From Protonemura montana (taxonomy: Eukaryota; Arthropoda; Insecta; Plecoptera; Nemouridae), in contig CANOQG010000002.1 in assembly GCA_947568835.1 (NCBI GenBank), forward strand, positions 310,001-374,000: a stretch of DNA of 64,000 nucleotides, in the 5' to 3' direction. The notes beneath the pieces are model-generated. The model did not search any database and was not told the origin of the DNA. It saw nothing but the letters and a program-made list of their open reading frames with translations. The translations under genes were made by a program, and so were the position numbers. This document shows, in pieces, positions 1 to 10,900 of the stretch (position 1 is its first letter; each line of letters opens with the position of its first letter).

Positions 1-1399
1 TGGTATTCTATGGAGTTCTATGGTATTCTATGGTATTCTATTGTGTTCTATGGTATTCTTTGGTGTTCTATGGTATTCTATGGTATTCAATGGTATTCTA
101 TGGTATATTATGGTATTCTATTGTATTCTATGGTATTTTATAATATTCTATGGTATTCCATGGAGTTCTATGGTATTCTATGGTATTCTTTAGTATTCTA
201 TGGAGTTATATAGTATTCTATTATATACTATGGTATTCTATAGAGTTCTATGGTGTTCTATGATATTCTATGGTATTCTATGGTCTTCTATGGTATTCTA
301 TGGTATTCTATGGTAATCTATGGTGTTCTATGGTATTCTATGGTGTTCTATGGTATTCTATGGTGTTCTATGGTATTCAATGGAGTTCTATGGTATTCAA
401 TGGAGTTCTATAATATTATATGGAGGTAATGGTATTCTATGGTGTTCTATGGTGTTCTACGGTGTTTTTTGGTATTCTATTGTGTTCTAAGAATTCTATG
501 GTATTCTTTGTAATTCTATGGTATTTTATGGTATTTTATGGTATTCTATGGTATTCTATGGTATTCTAAGGTATTCTTTAGTATTCCATGGTATTCTAAG
601 GTATTCTATGGTAATCCATGGTATTCTATGGTATTCTTTGGTATTCTAGGTATTCTTTGGTATTCTATGGTATTATTTAGTATTCTATGGTATTCTTTGA
701 TATTGTATGGTGTTCTATGGTATTCTATGGAATTCTATGATATTGTATGGCATTGTGTGGTATTCTATGGTATTCTATGGTATTCTTTGATATTGTATGG
801 TATTCTATGGTATTCTTTGTAATTTTATGATATTGTATGGTATTCTATGGTATTCTATGGTATTTTATTGTATTGTATTGTATTCTATGGTATTCTATGG
901 TATTGTATGGTATTGTTCGGTTTTGTTTGGAAGTGTATGGTATTAAATGTTTTTGGATGGTATTCTATGAAATTTTATGGGTTTCTTTGATATAATATGT
1001 TTCTTTATGGTATTTTAAAGTATTCGATAGTATTATTTGGTATCCTATGATGTTGTATGGAATGGTATGGTATTCCATATGTTCCTATGGGGTATTATAT
1101 TATTTTATGGTATTTTTTGGTATCCTCTGGTATTTTATGAGTTTCAATGGATTTCTATTGTATAAGAAGATACTTTATGGTGTTGTTTGGAAATGAATGG
1201 TATTCGATGATACAGTTTGGTATTTTTAGGTATTCTATTGTATTGTATGGTATTCTAGGTCCCCTTTGGTATTGTATGATATTGTTTGGTATTTTTAATG
1301 GGTTTGTTTGGTATTTTATGGCATTTTATGGTATTTTATTGTATTGAATGGAATTTTATGGTTTTCTTAGGGTTTCTTTGGTATTGAATGGTTTTCTAT
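1..1399 (+). repeat. 10-bp satellite array, TATGGTATTC
   Basis: Tandem copies of TATGGTATTC with common variants (TATGGTGTTC, TATGGTATTG, TATGGAGTTC). Bases 1-700 are fairly regular. From about 900 to 1399 the units decay into a G/T-rich sequence that can be matched, decay included, to the 3' edges of the arrays in M1, M7, M8, M9 and M11. All three + frames are open by arithmetic only; this is not a gene. Confidence 0.95.
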
Positions 1400-1454
1400 C
1401 AAAGAAAACTCGAGACACGTTTAAACCAAAATGCCCACTCCCTCAAAATCGTAA

Positions 1455-1482
1455 GGTGCCGTTAGGCAGCGGGTACTGCTAG
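1455..1482 (+). other. Helitron 3' terminus (hairpin + CTAG)
   Basis: GGTGCC stem, GTTA loop, GGCAGC stem (one mismatch here, because G replaces T), then eight bases and CTAG. The next base is T, the beginning of unit A of M1. Short hairpin, short spacer and CTRR is the textbook 3' end of Helitrons. Confidence 0.8.
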
Positions 1483-2236
1483 TTAACCTTATATAAAAGC
1501 CTTAAATTGTGATGTTCAACTTTTTAGTTTGTGGGTGGATGGCTGTCTGGGTGGGTGGCTGGCTGGGATGTAACCGGCCGCTCTACTGTTGATAGAAATT
1601 GCAAAATTCAACTAAAAACGTACGGAAATGGGCTAGAATTTTTCAGAATTAACTTTTACATTGGCGTGCGACATTTTCACAGCGATTAAAAATCGTTTTC
1701 ATGGTGAAAAGTTGCTAAATATGACGGCAAGATATCTCGGAGCCAGGCTATGCAGCTCGATTTGATAACTCTTTTAATACTGAAGTTTGTCTAACCTCGA
1801 GCTTTGCGGTGATTTTTCATGCATTCGTAATAAAGTTGTTGATGTAATTGAGCGAAAACACATTCAATTGCGATCGTTTTACGTGAAAAAGAATTAATTT
1901 TGCTAATAAACTGACAGCTTTGATCAATTGTTTGCTTTTTTGACACCACGGCAAGGTGTACGAAATCGTGAATGTATCTTTTCGGCAGTGCATTCAGGAA
2001 ATTCAAACGTCAAATTTAAACGTCAAAGTCAACGTCAATGTCAAATTCAATTTCAAAATCTCCAAAACTGAACGGAAAACGTGTGAAATTGGCTTCAATT
2101 GTTCAAATACAGTTCAACATCCTGCTACGTCTTTTTCACGATGATTTAAAAGTGTTTTAGTATAGTAAAGTATCAAAAATATTGTTGGTGTTCGGCTATC
2201 AAGATACAAAAGAGTCACATGATTGATCTCGACATT
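1483..2236 (+). repeat. Unit A (shared 5' block), copy A1
   Basis: Starts TTAACC with a TATA-like TATATAAAAG at 1490-1499. A GGGT/GGCT tetranucleotide tract follows near 1531-1567, then the short inverted repeat CGATTaaaAATCG near 1683, then near 2005-2045 a cluster of ACGTCAA/GTCAA motifs, and last a ~100 bp lead into the satellite. The same block opens every module whose start is visible. Short ORFs here (62-71 aa) are not supported as genes. Confidence 0.8.
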
Positions 2237-4707
2237 GTATGGTATTGTATATGATTGTATTATACTGCATGGTATTGTATGGTATTTTATTGTTATGTAT
2301 GGTATTCTTTGGTATTGGATGTTTTTGGATGGTATTTAATATTATTGTTTGATATTGTATGGTATTGAATGAAAATGTATAGTATTCTTTAGTATTCGAC
2401 AGTATTCTATGATATTCTATGGTATATTTTGGTATTCTATGGTATTCTATGGTGTTCTTTGGTGTTCTATGGTGTTCTATGGTGTTCTATGGTATTCTAT
2501 GGTATTCTATGGTATTCTATGGTATTCTATAATATTCTATGAATTTCTATGGTATTCTATGGTATTGTATGGTATTGTATGGTATTGTAAGGTATTCTAA
2601 GGTATTCTTTGGTATTCTATGGTGTTCTATGGTGTTCTATGGTGTTCTATGGTATTCTATGGTATTCTATGGTATTCTATGGTATTCTTTAATATTCTAT
2701 GAAGTTCTATGGTATTCTATGATATTGTATGGTATTGTATGGTATTGTATGGTATTCTATGGTATTCTATGGTATTTAATGGTTTTCTATGGAGTAATAT
2801 GGTATTATATGATATTGTATGGTATTCTATGGTATTCTATGGTATTCAATGGTATTCTATGGTATTTTATAATATTCTACGGAGTTCTATGGTATTATAT
2901 GGAGTTAATGGTATTCTATGGTGTTCTATGGTGTTCTATGGTGTTTTATGGTATTCTATTGTGTTCTATGGTGTTCTATGGTATACTATGGTATTCTATG
3001 GTGTTCCATGGTGTTCTATGGTGTGCTATGGTATTCTATGGTATTCTATTGTGTTCTTTGGTATTCTTTGGTGTTCAATGGCATTCTATGGTATTCTACG
3101 GTATTCTATGGTATTCTATGGTATTCTATGGTATTTTATAATATTCTATGGTATTCTATGGAGTTCTATAGTATTCTATGATATTGTATGGTATTCTATG
3201 GTATTCTATGGTATTCTTTGGTATTCTATGATATTCTATGGTATTCTATGGTGTTCTATGGTATTCAATGGAGTTCTATGGTATTCTATTGTGTTATATG
3301 GTGTTCTATGGTATTTAATGGTATTCTATGGTGTTCTATGGTATTTAATGGAGTTCTATGGTATTATATGATATTCTATGGTATTCTATGGTCTTCTATG
3401 GTATTCTATGGTATTCTATGGTAATCTATGGTATTCTATGGTATTCTATGGTGTTCTATGGAATTCTATAGATTTCTATGGTATTCTGTTGTAATCTAAT
3501 AATTCTATGGTATTCTATGGTATTCTATGGTATTTTATGGTATTTGATGGTATTCTATGGTATTCTATGGTATTCTATGGTATTTTATGGTATTCTATGG
3601 TATTCTATGGTATTTTATGGTATTTTATGGTATTCTATGGTATTCTATGGTATTCTTTGGTTTTCCAAGGTATTCTATGGTATTCTTTAGTATTCTATGG
3701 TATTCTTTAGTATTCTATGGTATTCTTAGGTATTCTATGGAGTTCTATGGTATTCTTTGATATTGTTTGGTATTCTTTGGTAATCCATGGTATTCTATGG
3801 TATTATTTGGTATTCTAAGGTATTCTTTGGTATTCTATGGTATTCTTTAGTATCCTATGGTATTCTATGGTATTCTTTAGTATCCTATGGTATTTTATGG
3901 TATTCTATGGTATTCTATAGTATTCTTTGGTATTCTTTGGTATTCTTTGGTATTCTATGGTATTCTTTGATATTGTATGGTATTCTATGGTATTCTATGG
4001 AATTCTATGATATTGTATGGAATTGTATGGTATTCTATGGTATTCTATGGTATTCTTTGATATTGTAGGGTATCCTATGGTATTCTATGGAATTCTATGA
4101 TATTGTATGGTATTCTATGGTAGTGTATGGTATTATATGGTATTATATGGTATTGTATTGTATTCTATGGTATTCTATAGTATTGTATGGTATTGTTTGG
4201 TTTTGTTTGGAAGTGTATGGTATTTAATGTTTTTGGATGGTATTCTATGAAATTTTATGGGTTTCTTTGATATAATATGGTTCTCTATGGTATTTGGAGG
4301 TATTTGATAGTATTATTTGGTATTCTATGTTGTTGTATGGACTGGTATGGTATTCCATATGTTCCTATGGGTTTCTATATTATTTTATGTAATTTTTTGG
4401 TATCCTTAGGTATTTTATGAGTTTCAATGGATTTCTATGGTATAAGAAGATACTTTATGGTGTTGTTAGGAATTGAATGGTATTCGATGATACAGTTTGG
4501 TATTTTTAGGTATTCTATGGTATTGTATGGTATTGTATGGTATTCTATTGTATTGTATGGTATTCTAGGTCCCCTTTGGTATTGTATGATATTGTTTGGT
4601 ATTTTTTGGGTTTCTTTGGTATTTTATGGCATTTTATGGTATTGTAGTGTATTGAATGGAATTTTATGGTTTTCTTCCGTTTTCTTTGGTATTGAATGGT
4701 TTTCTAT
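2237..4707 (+). repeat. 10-bp satellite array, TATGGTATTC
   Basis: About 2.5 kb of TATGGTATTC units. The left edge has the recognisable series GTATATGATTG...TTTTATTGTTATGTATGG shared with M5, M6, M7 and M11, and the right edge shares the decayed G/T-rich end seen at 900-1399. The middle is more regular, including runs of perfect units near 3500-3650. Confidence 0.95.
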
Positions 4708-4762
4708 CAAAGAAAACTCGAGACACGTTTAAACCAAAATGCCCACTCCCTCAAAATCGTAA

Positions 4763-4790
4763 GGTGCCGTTAGGCATCGGGTACTGCTAG
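4763..4790 (+). other. Helitron 3' terminus (hairpin + CTAG)
   Basis: GGTGCC, GTTA loop, GGCATC (six-pair stem with one G-T pair), eight bases, CTAG at 4787-4790. Directly followed by TTAACC of A2. Confidence 0.8.
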
Positions 4791-5544
4791 TTAACCTTAT
4801 ATAAAAGCCTTAAAATGTGATGTTCAACTTTTTAGTTTGTGGGTGGGTGGCTGGCTGGCTGGCTGGGATGTAACCGGCCGCTCTACTGTTTATGGAAATT
4901 GCGAAATGCGACTCAAAACGTACGGAAATGGGCTAGAATTTTTCAGAATGAACTTTTACATTGGCAGGCGACATTTTCACAGCGATTTAAAATCGTTTTC
5001 ATGGTGAAAAGTTGCTAAATATGACGGCAAGATATCTCAGAGCCAGGCGATGCAGCTCGATTTGATAACTCTTTTAATACTGAAGTTTGTCTAGCCTCGA
5101 GCTTTGCGGTGATTTTTCATGCATTCGTATTAAAGTTGTTGATGTAATTGAGCGAAATCACATTCAATTGCGATCGTTTTACGTGAAAAAGAATTAATTT
5201 TGCTAATAAACTGACAGCTTTGATCAATTGTTTGCTATTTTGACACCACAGCAAGGTGTACGAAATCGTGAATGTATCTTCTCAGCAGTGGATTATCAGG
5301 CCAAATTAAACGTCAAATTCAAACGTCAAAGTCAACGTCAATGTCAAATTATTTTCGAAATATCCAGATCTGAAGGAAAAACGTGTGAAATTGGCTTCTA
5401 TTGTTCAAATACAGTTTTACATCCCGCTACGTCACGGTGATTTTAAAGTGCATTATTATTATTATAGTAAAGTATCAAAAATATTGTTGGTGTCTTGGCT
5501 AGCAAGATGAAAAATAGCCACTTGACAAGCCCGTGGAATTCTTG
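4791..5544 (+). mobile_element. Module M2: truncated, unit A only (copy A2)
   Basis: A unit A copy that runs past the usual end into the sequence ending ...CCCGTGG.ATTCTTG. In M7 and M9 the same sequence continues into unit C, but here it stops at 5544 and a new unit A begins at once. There is no satellite and no CTAG end, so the module lost its 3' part or was interrupted by M3. The ACGTCAA cluster is at about 5308-5348. Confidence 0.6.
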
Positions 5545-6079
5545 TTAACCTTATATAAAAGCTTTAAATCGCGATGTTCAACTTTTTAGTTTGTGGGTAT
5601 ATGGGTGGGTGGATGGCTGGCTGGCTGGGATGTAACCGGCCGCTCTACTGGTTATGGAAATTGCGAAATGCGACTGAAAACGTACGGAAATGGGCTAGAA
5701 TTTTTCAGAATTAACTTTTCCATTGGCAGGCGACATTTTCACAGCGATTTAAAATCGTTTTCATGGTGAAAAGTTGCTTAATATGACGGCAAGATATCTC
5801 AGAGCCAGGCGATGCAGCTCGATTTTATAATTCTTTTAATACTCAAGTTTTTCTAGCCTCGAGCTCCACGGTGATTTTTCATGCATTCGTATTAAAGTTG
5901 TTGATGTAATTGAGCGAAAACACATTCAATTGCGAACGTTTTAAGTGCAAAAAGAATTAATTTTGCTAATAAACTGACAGCTTTGATCAATTGTTTGCTA
6001 TTTTGACACCACGGCAAGGTGTACGAAATCGTGAATGTATCTTTTCAGCAGTGGATCATCAGGCCAAATTAAACGTCAA
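5545..6079 (+). repeat. Unit A, copy A3
   Basis: Starts TTAACC with TATATAAAAG eight bases in. It ends after the GGATCATCAGGCC stretch, where it passes into unit C. It is shorter than A1 because it lacks the ACGTCAA cluster and the satellite lead-in, as in A4 and A10; the unit A copies of RepHel modules share this shorter form. Confidence 0.75.
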
Positions 6080-6771
6080 AATGGGTTGAAATGTCAAACT
6101 CTCAACTAAAACCCCTTTGTTTCTGGCGAAAATCTGTCAAAAACGACAGGAAATGGTTATAATTTGTACCTGATTTCAAAGCACTTTATGAAACGCGACA
6201 TTTGTAAGGTGAGTTGATGGGATACGGCGATTTAAACAGGATTTTAAATTAAACTTCTTATGAAACAGGTGAGTTAGGAAAAAGTTTGACTTATAACAGG
6301 CGTAAAAATCGTATTTTTACGTATTGTATGTAATATTTATAAATATAAATATTTTATTGTATTGTATTGTATACAAAAGACAAAAAATTCTTTAAAATAC
6401 GACGATTTTACTCCATCCCCGGCCTAGACAAGATCACGCAGTTGATTCCAAGCGATCAATGATATTTGCGGCATTAATGCAAATTATCAGTAACTTTAAC
6501 GGATTTCGCAAGCTTTAAAGGCATAAAATATAGTTTTTTCAACAACTAAGACACACTTGATTAGTTTCTTATTGATAATTTTGCCAAAACTAGATTTAAA
6601 GTGACACTGACAGATCAAAGGTAAACATTTGATGGATGTTTTTCATCGACTCAGGATGCCGTGGATATTTATTTTATTTTCGAGAATGCCGTGATCGTTC
6701 AACAGGTATTTAAATTCAAGACGTCATTAATTACAGAGAGCAGTTTAAACAAATCTGATCCAAATACGCAA
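6080..6771 (+). repeat. Unit C (second shared block), copy C1
   Basis: AT-rich block of about 0.7 kb. Its first half (6080-6300) matches 16198-16420 in M4; its second half (about 6340-6771) matches the reverse complement of 34159-34620 (M7) and 42611-43070 (M9). It ends CAAATACGCAATC, exactly where the 10-bp satellite begins. No ORF worth calling. It links the satellite modules to the RepHel modules as one family. Confidence 0.7.
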
Positions 6772-7041
6772 TCTATGGTTTAATATGGTTTTCTATGGAA
6801 TTGTATGGTATTGTATGGTACTCTTTGGTGTTATATGGTATTCTATGGTATTACGTGATATTATATGTTATTGTTTGGTTATTTATGGTATTCTATGGAA
6901 TTGTACGGTTTTGTATTGTATGGTATTCTATGGTATTCTATGATATTGTATGGAAATGTATGGTATCGTTTGGTATTCTATGGTATTCTTTGGTATTGTG
7001 TGTTATATGTTATTCAATGGTATTCATTGGTATTGTATGGT
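6772..7041 (+). repeat. Short 10-bp satellite array
   Basis: About 270 bp of degenerate TATGGTATTC units in the slot between unit C and the RepHel leader. In M4 and M10 that slot holds the AGCAT and 41-bp satellites. Confidence 0.85.
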
Positions 7042-7477
7042 TTTTTTACAGGCGTACAAATTGTATTTTTATTGCATATTTTGTGTTCAATTGTGTTTCT
7101 TTAATGAGTTTTCAGAAATATTTGGTAGTGATTTAAACCGTAATTAATAAGCTAACCTCTAAAGACACATTATTATGATCACTGTCCGCAATAATTTGAC
7201 TTCTGACTTCATTCATTTACAGCGTGTAGCATCGACAGCTTCTTATGGCACGTAATTTAAATTGTCGCGCGTGGTGTAAAGTTTGAATTTGCGTGACGTC
7301 ATTTTACGTAGCGGGTAGTTGGTTTAGCGCTTTTTGATCGGCATCTTCGCTCGGCAATTAGTCACACTCCCAACGCCCGCCAACCGCCATTTGCTAAAGC
7401 AGTTAGTCTAGCATGAGAGTGCGGATTACCTACACGGCGAAACACTCTTGTGGGGAAGAATTTCGTCGCTATTCAAG
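7042..7477 (+). promoter_or_regulatory. RepHel copy 1 promoter/leader with putative non-coding exon 1
   Basis: Upstream region conserved with copies 2 and 3 from TGCATATTTTGTGTTC (about 7069) onward. It contains a perfect CRE-type palindrome TGACGTCA at 7294-7301. A G/C-richer stretch at about 7370-7477 ends CAAG|GTAATC, a good splice donor, so I take it as the 3' part of a non-coding first exon. The transcription start is not visible. The first ~25 bases (ACAGGCGTA...) also match 16412-16440 of unit C in M4. Confidence 0.5.
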
Positions 7478-7974
7478 GTAATCTACTTTCATATTTAATT
7501 TGCATGTCACAATATCCACTAATAGTCAACCCCTAATATCATCAAGTGATTCAATTATTTATAGTGATATTATAGCGTTTAGCTTCTAAATTATTATTAA
7601 AATTATCGTTCATCATCAAGACTGGAAAGCATACATTTTGCCCGTCTTGTGGAAATTTCCGTGACGTCACTTTTACGTAACATGATGCAATCGCTCGACG
7701 CGATTCTCATCCCCCTCCCCAACCCTCCCATGCCCTCCGTTCCAACAATTAGAAGTGTGTTCAACATGGCGTCCAAGCTCGCATTCGAAGCAAATTAGCA
7801 TATTTCTTTGTAAAGAAACTGAATTGATTGTTGTGCATATTAAAGCATACATTTAGCCTGACATGATATTTGAGTTAGGTCATTTTTACAAAACATGGCG
7901 GTTGGTTCGTGCTCAGCCACGCTCCGCTTCAGCTCGGCGACGCTAGGCACTAAAACCTCGCTTTCTTTACACAG
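7478..7974 (+). other. Putative 5'-UTR intron of RepHel copy 1
   Basis: Donor GTAATC at 7478 and acceptor TTTCTTTACACAG ending at 7974, immediately before the ATG. The interval holds ATGs in good context that are out of frame with RepHel (for example 7895), which would block translation if retained. Splicing also changes the -3 base of the start codon from C to A, a better initiation context. A second TGACGTCA lies at 7662-7669. Both splice signals are kept in copies 2 and 3. Confidence 0.55.
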
Positions 7975-10900
7975 ATGCCACCTAAGAAGCGTGTAAATCT
8001 GACGTCTCGGAAAGGCGGGAAAGGTGCAACGGCAAGAGCAGAGAGCGCGGCGGCAAAGAAAAGGGCTGCTGCTGACGAGAGAGCGAGGACGAGAGAGACG
8101 GCCGAGCACGCCGACCATCAGGCGACTGCTAGCCCGTCGACGTCGACGCTCGACGAGCAGCGTCCTTTTCTTTCCGCTGTTCTCAGAGAAGCCCCGGTAA
8201 GTGTCATTAAGCATGATTTCTTATTAGAACAGGCCGCCCCCGCTACTCTTCCAGCTTTTTATGATCAACCCTCTACAAGCCGCTATATGCATTCCTTTCC
8301 CGACAATGTGCCATCTGAACTCCCATCCCTTGACCAGACTCAGATCCTGGAAAATTCAGTTGGCCAGCTCCAAGAGGACAAGAACGTGCAAGTAGCAGCA
8401 AACGAACGAAGTGCCCGATTAGCGGAAAAAGCTAGAAATGCTCGCCAGCGCAGAAAGGCTGAGGATGAGGCCCAACGTCTTCTGCGTCTGGCTCAGGTTG
8501 CCGAGTCGAAGCGTCGACGACTAGACGAAGCTTCTGAGGGACGACGCCTACAGCTTCTTGCTGAAAAGGCCGAGTCTGAGCGCCTCCGCTTGGCAAAATG
8601 TACGGAAGAACAGCGCCTTCAGCGACTGGCCCTTAAGGCAGAGGCAGAGCGTCACCGCTTGAGTGGCGAAGCTGACGAACAGCGCCTTCAGCGATTGGCC
8701 CTTAAGGCAGAGGCAGAGCGTCGCCGCTTGAGTGACGAAGATGACCAACAGCGCCTTCAGCGGTTGGCCCTTAAGGCTGAGGCAGAGCGTCGCCGCTTGA
8801 GTGACGAAGCTGACCAACAGCGCCTTCAGCGACTAGCCCTTAAGGCAGAGTCAAAGCGTCGCCACTTGAGTGACGAAGCTGACGAACAGCGCCTTCAGCG
8901 ACTAGCCCTTAAGGCAGAGTCAAAGCGTCGCCGCTTGAGTGACGAAGCTGACGAACAGCGCCTTCAGCGACTAGCCCTTAAGGCAGAGTCAGAGCGTCGC
9001 CGCTTGAGTGACGAAGCTGACCAACAGCGGCTTCAGAGACTAGCCCTTATGGCAGAGTCCAAGCGTCGCCGCTTGAGTGACGAATCTGAGGAACAGCGCC
9101 TTCAGCGATTAAGCCAGAAGGCAGTTCAAACGCAGTCTGAAAGGCAGCATGAGACTCCAGAGGCGCGCGAGAGCCGTATAGTCGCCGCGCGGGAGCGATC
9201 ACAGCAGCGTCGAAATGCCGAGACCAGGGATAAGCTCGTGGCGCTCGAAGTGGAAGTCTCTCAGCGCGCTGAGGAGGAGGCGTCTCAACGCGCCCAAGAG
9301 GCTGAACTAGAGCAAAGCCAGCGAGTCGCGGTCGAGGCTATTGACGTGGCAGACGATCAGTTTGAACCTGATCTTGCTCCAGTGAACCTTCATCCTTTCC
9401 ACTTGGAGGCTGCACGGCAAGACGTCGCTGACGTCGCCGTATTTCACTGCGGCAGCATGGACGAAGTATGCAGGGTGTGCGGCGCTCTGTACTTCGTAGG
9501 AGAGCGTCCTTCTGACAAAATTTATAAACTCTGTTGTCACTCGGGCAACGTAATCCTTGAGCCTCTCCTCGCGTATCCCGATTTAATGCATGCGTTGCTG
9601 ACCGGAGATCATTGCGAGTCTAAGAACTTCCGCAAAAACATCCGGTCGTACAACAGTTCGCTCTCCTTCGCTTCAGTCGGAGTTAAGACGGACATCCCCC
9701 AGGGCCGTGGCACATACTGTTTTCGTGTCCATGGCAACATCCAGCATAGGATCGGCCATATGGGGCAGGCGGTGCAGAAGCCCCTCTATTCGCACCTGTA
9801 CTTTCTTGACGCGGAACAAGCGAAGACGCATCGAATGGACAGGCGCCAGAATGCTAATCTGCTACCCAACCTGCTTCATGAGCTGGACGCGCTGGTTCGC
9901 GAAATAAATCCTTTTGCCCAAGGGCTTAAAACGTTAGGTCAGGTGGAGGCCGACGACAGGATCCGTGCAGCTGCCGAGGGGCGACCCGAGGTCATGGCCG
10001 AACTGCGTTTCGTGGATGACCGACGGCGGCTGTACGAAAATCCTACGGCCCACGAGGTGGCCGTTGTCTATCAGAGCGTTGACGGTGGCATGCCTCCTCT
10101 AGGACGTGATATTCGTATCCATACTCGTGGCGGATTTATTGAGCAGCTGTCTGTCCTGTCGCCCAACACGGATCCGCTCAGCTACGTGCTGTTGTTCCCG
10201 CGTGGAGAACCCGGCTGGCAACGAGGTATGCCGCACACCAGGCAATCTAAGCACAGCGTCGTCACTCTAATGGAGTTTTATAGCCATCGACTCCACGAGC
10301 GTGTCGGCGCCTTCCATCCAGTGCTGCACGCCGGCAAGCTGACGCAGCAGTTTATGGTAGACGCCTATATCAAGGTTGAGGGCAATCGCCTTGAGTTCGT
10401 CATCAGGAACCAGAAAACGCTGCGCGCCGAACTCTACAGTGGGCTCATGGACCACTTGGCGAACCGTGCTGAGCGGCAGGGCTGCAATGTCGGGAAGATG
10501 GTGATTCTGCCTTCCAGTTTCATCGGAAGCCCCAGGCATTGCCAGCAGCTATATCAAGACGCTATGAGTATCGTCACCAAGTTTGGAAAACCCGATCTTT
10601 TCCTTACTATGACGTGTAATCCGAAGTGGCCTGAGATTCAGACGAGCCTAGCGGCGTACGAAAGGGCAGAAGACCGACCCGATCTCACCGCGCGAGTATT
10701 CCAACTTAAACTCAAGGAGCTCATGTCTGATCTCACCAAGAGGCACGTGCTGGGCGTTCCCATGGCTCACTTCCACGTGATCGAGTTCCAAAAACGTGGA
10801 CTCCCTCACGCCCACATCCTGGTAATCCTTCGCGACGAGGACAAGATCCGCACTCCCGAGGAGGTAGACGCACTTATCTGTGCCGAGTTGCCCGATCCGG

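Larger units (their letters stand above)
1..1482 (+). mobile_element. Module M0: 3' part of a satellite-bearing non-autonomous Helitron
   Basis: This is the 3' end of a module whose start lies before the window. It consists of a 10-bp satellite, an ~83 bp unique tail (1400-1482) and the family 3' terminus ending in CTAG at 1479-1482. No protein is encoded. The tail is nearly the same as in M1, M8, M9 and M11. The next module starts at the following base. Confidence 0.7.
1483..4790 (+). mobile_element. Module M1: non-autonomous Helitron, unit A + 10-bp satellite
   Basis: A complete module of 3308 bp: unit A (1483-2236), 10-bp satellite (2237-4707), unique tail (4708-4786) and CTAG (4787-4790). 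It is bounded on both sides by the exact CTAG-TTAACC junction. It has no coding capacity and would depend on RepHel made by M3, M4 or M10. The plan of shared 5' block, tandem-repeat core and hairpin 3' end resembles satellite-bearing Helitron derivatives known from insects. Confidence 0.7.

Noticed and set aside
1531..1567. GGGT/GGCT tract in unit A as a telomeric repeat or G-quadruplex
   Set aside because: Too short and irregular for telomeric DNA; G-runs are mostly two or three bases and vary between copies.
1956..2144. 62-71 aa ORFs in unit A (also 5228-5440, 28360-28591, 30817-31005, 34729-34988, 43169-43405)
   Set aside because: Frames and ends differ between copies, the composition follows the ACGTCAA repeats, and there is no domain.
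2409..4068. Long ORFs encoding repeats such as MVFYGILWYS throughout the 10-bp arrays (also at 28870-29214, 31673-33884, 35945-38314, 39786-42405, 57907-59878)
   Set aside because: They follow from a 10-bp unit with no stop in any forward frame. Frames overlap freely, starts are arbitrary and unit variants ignore codon positions.
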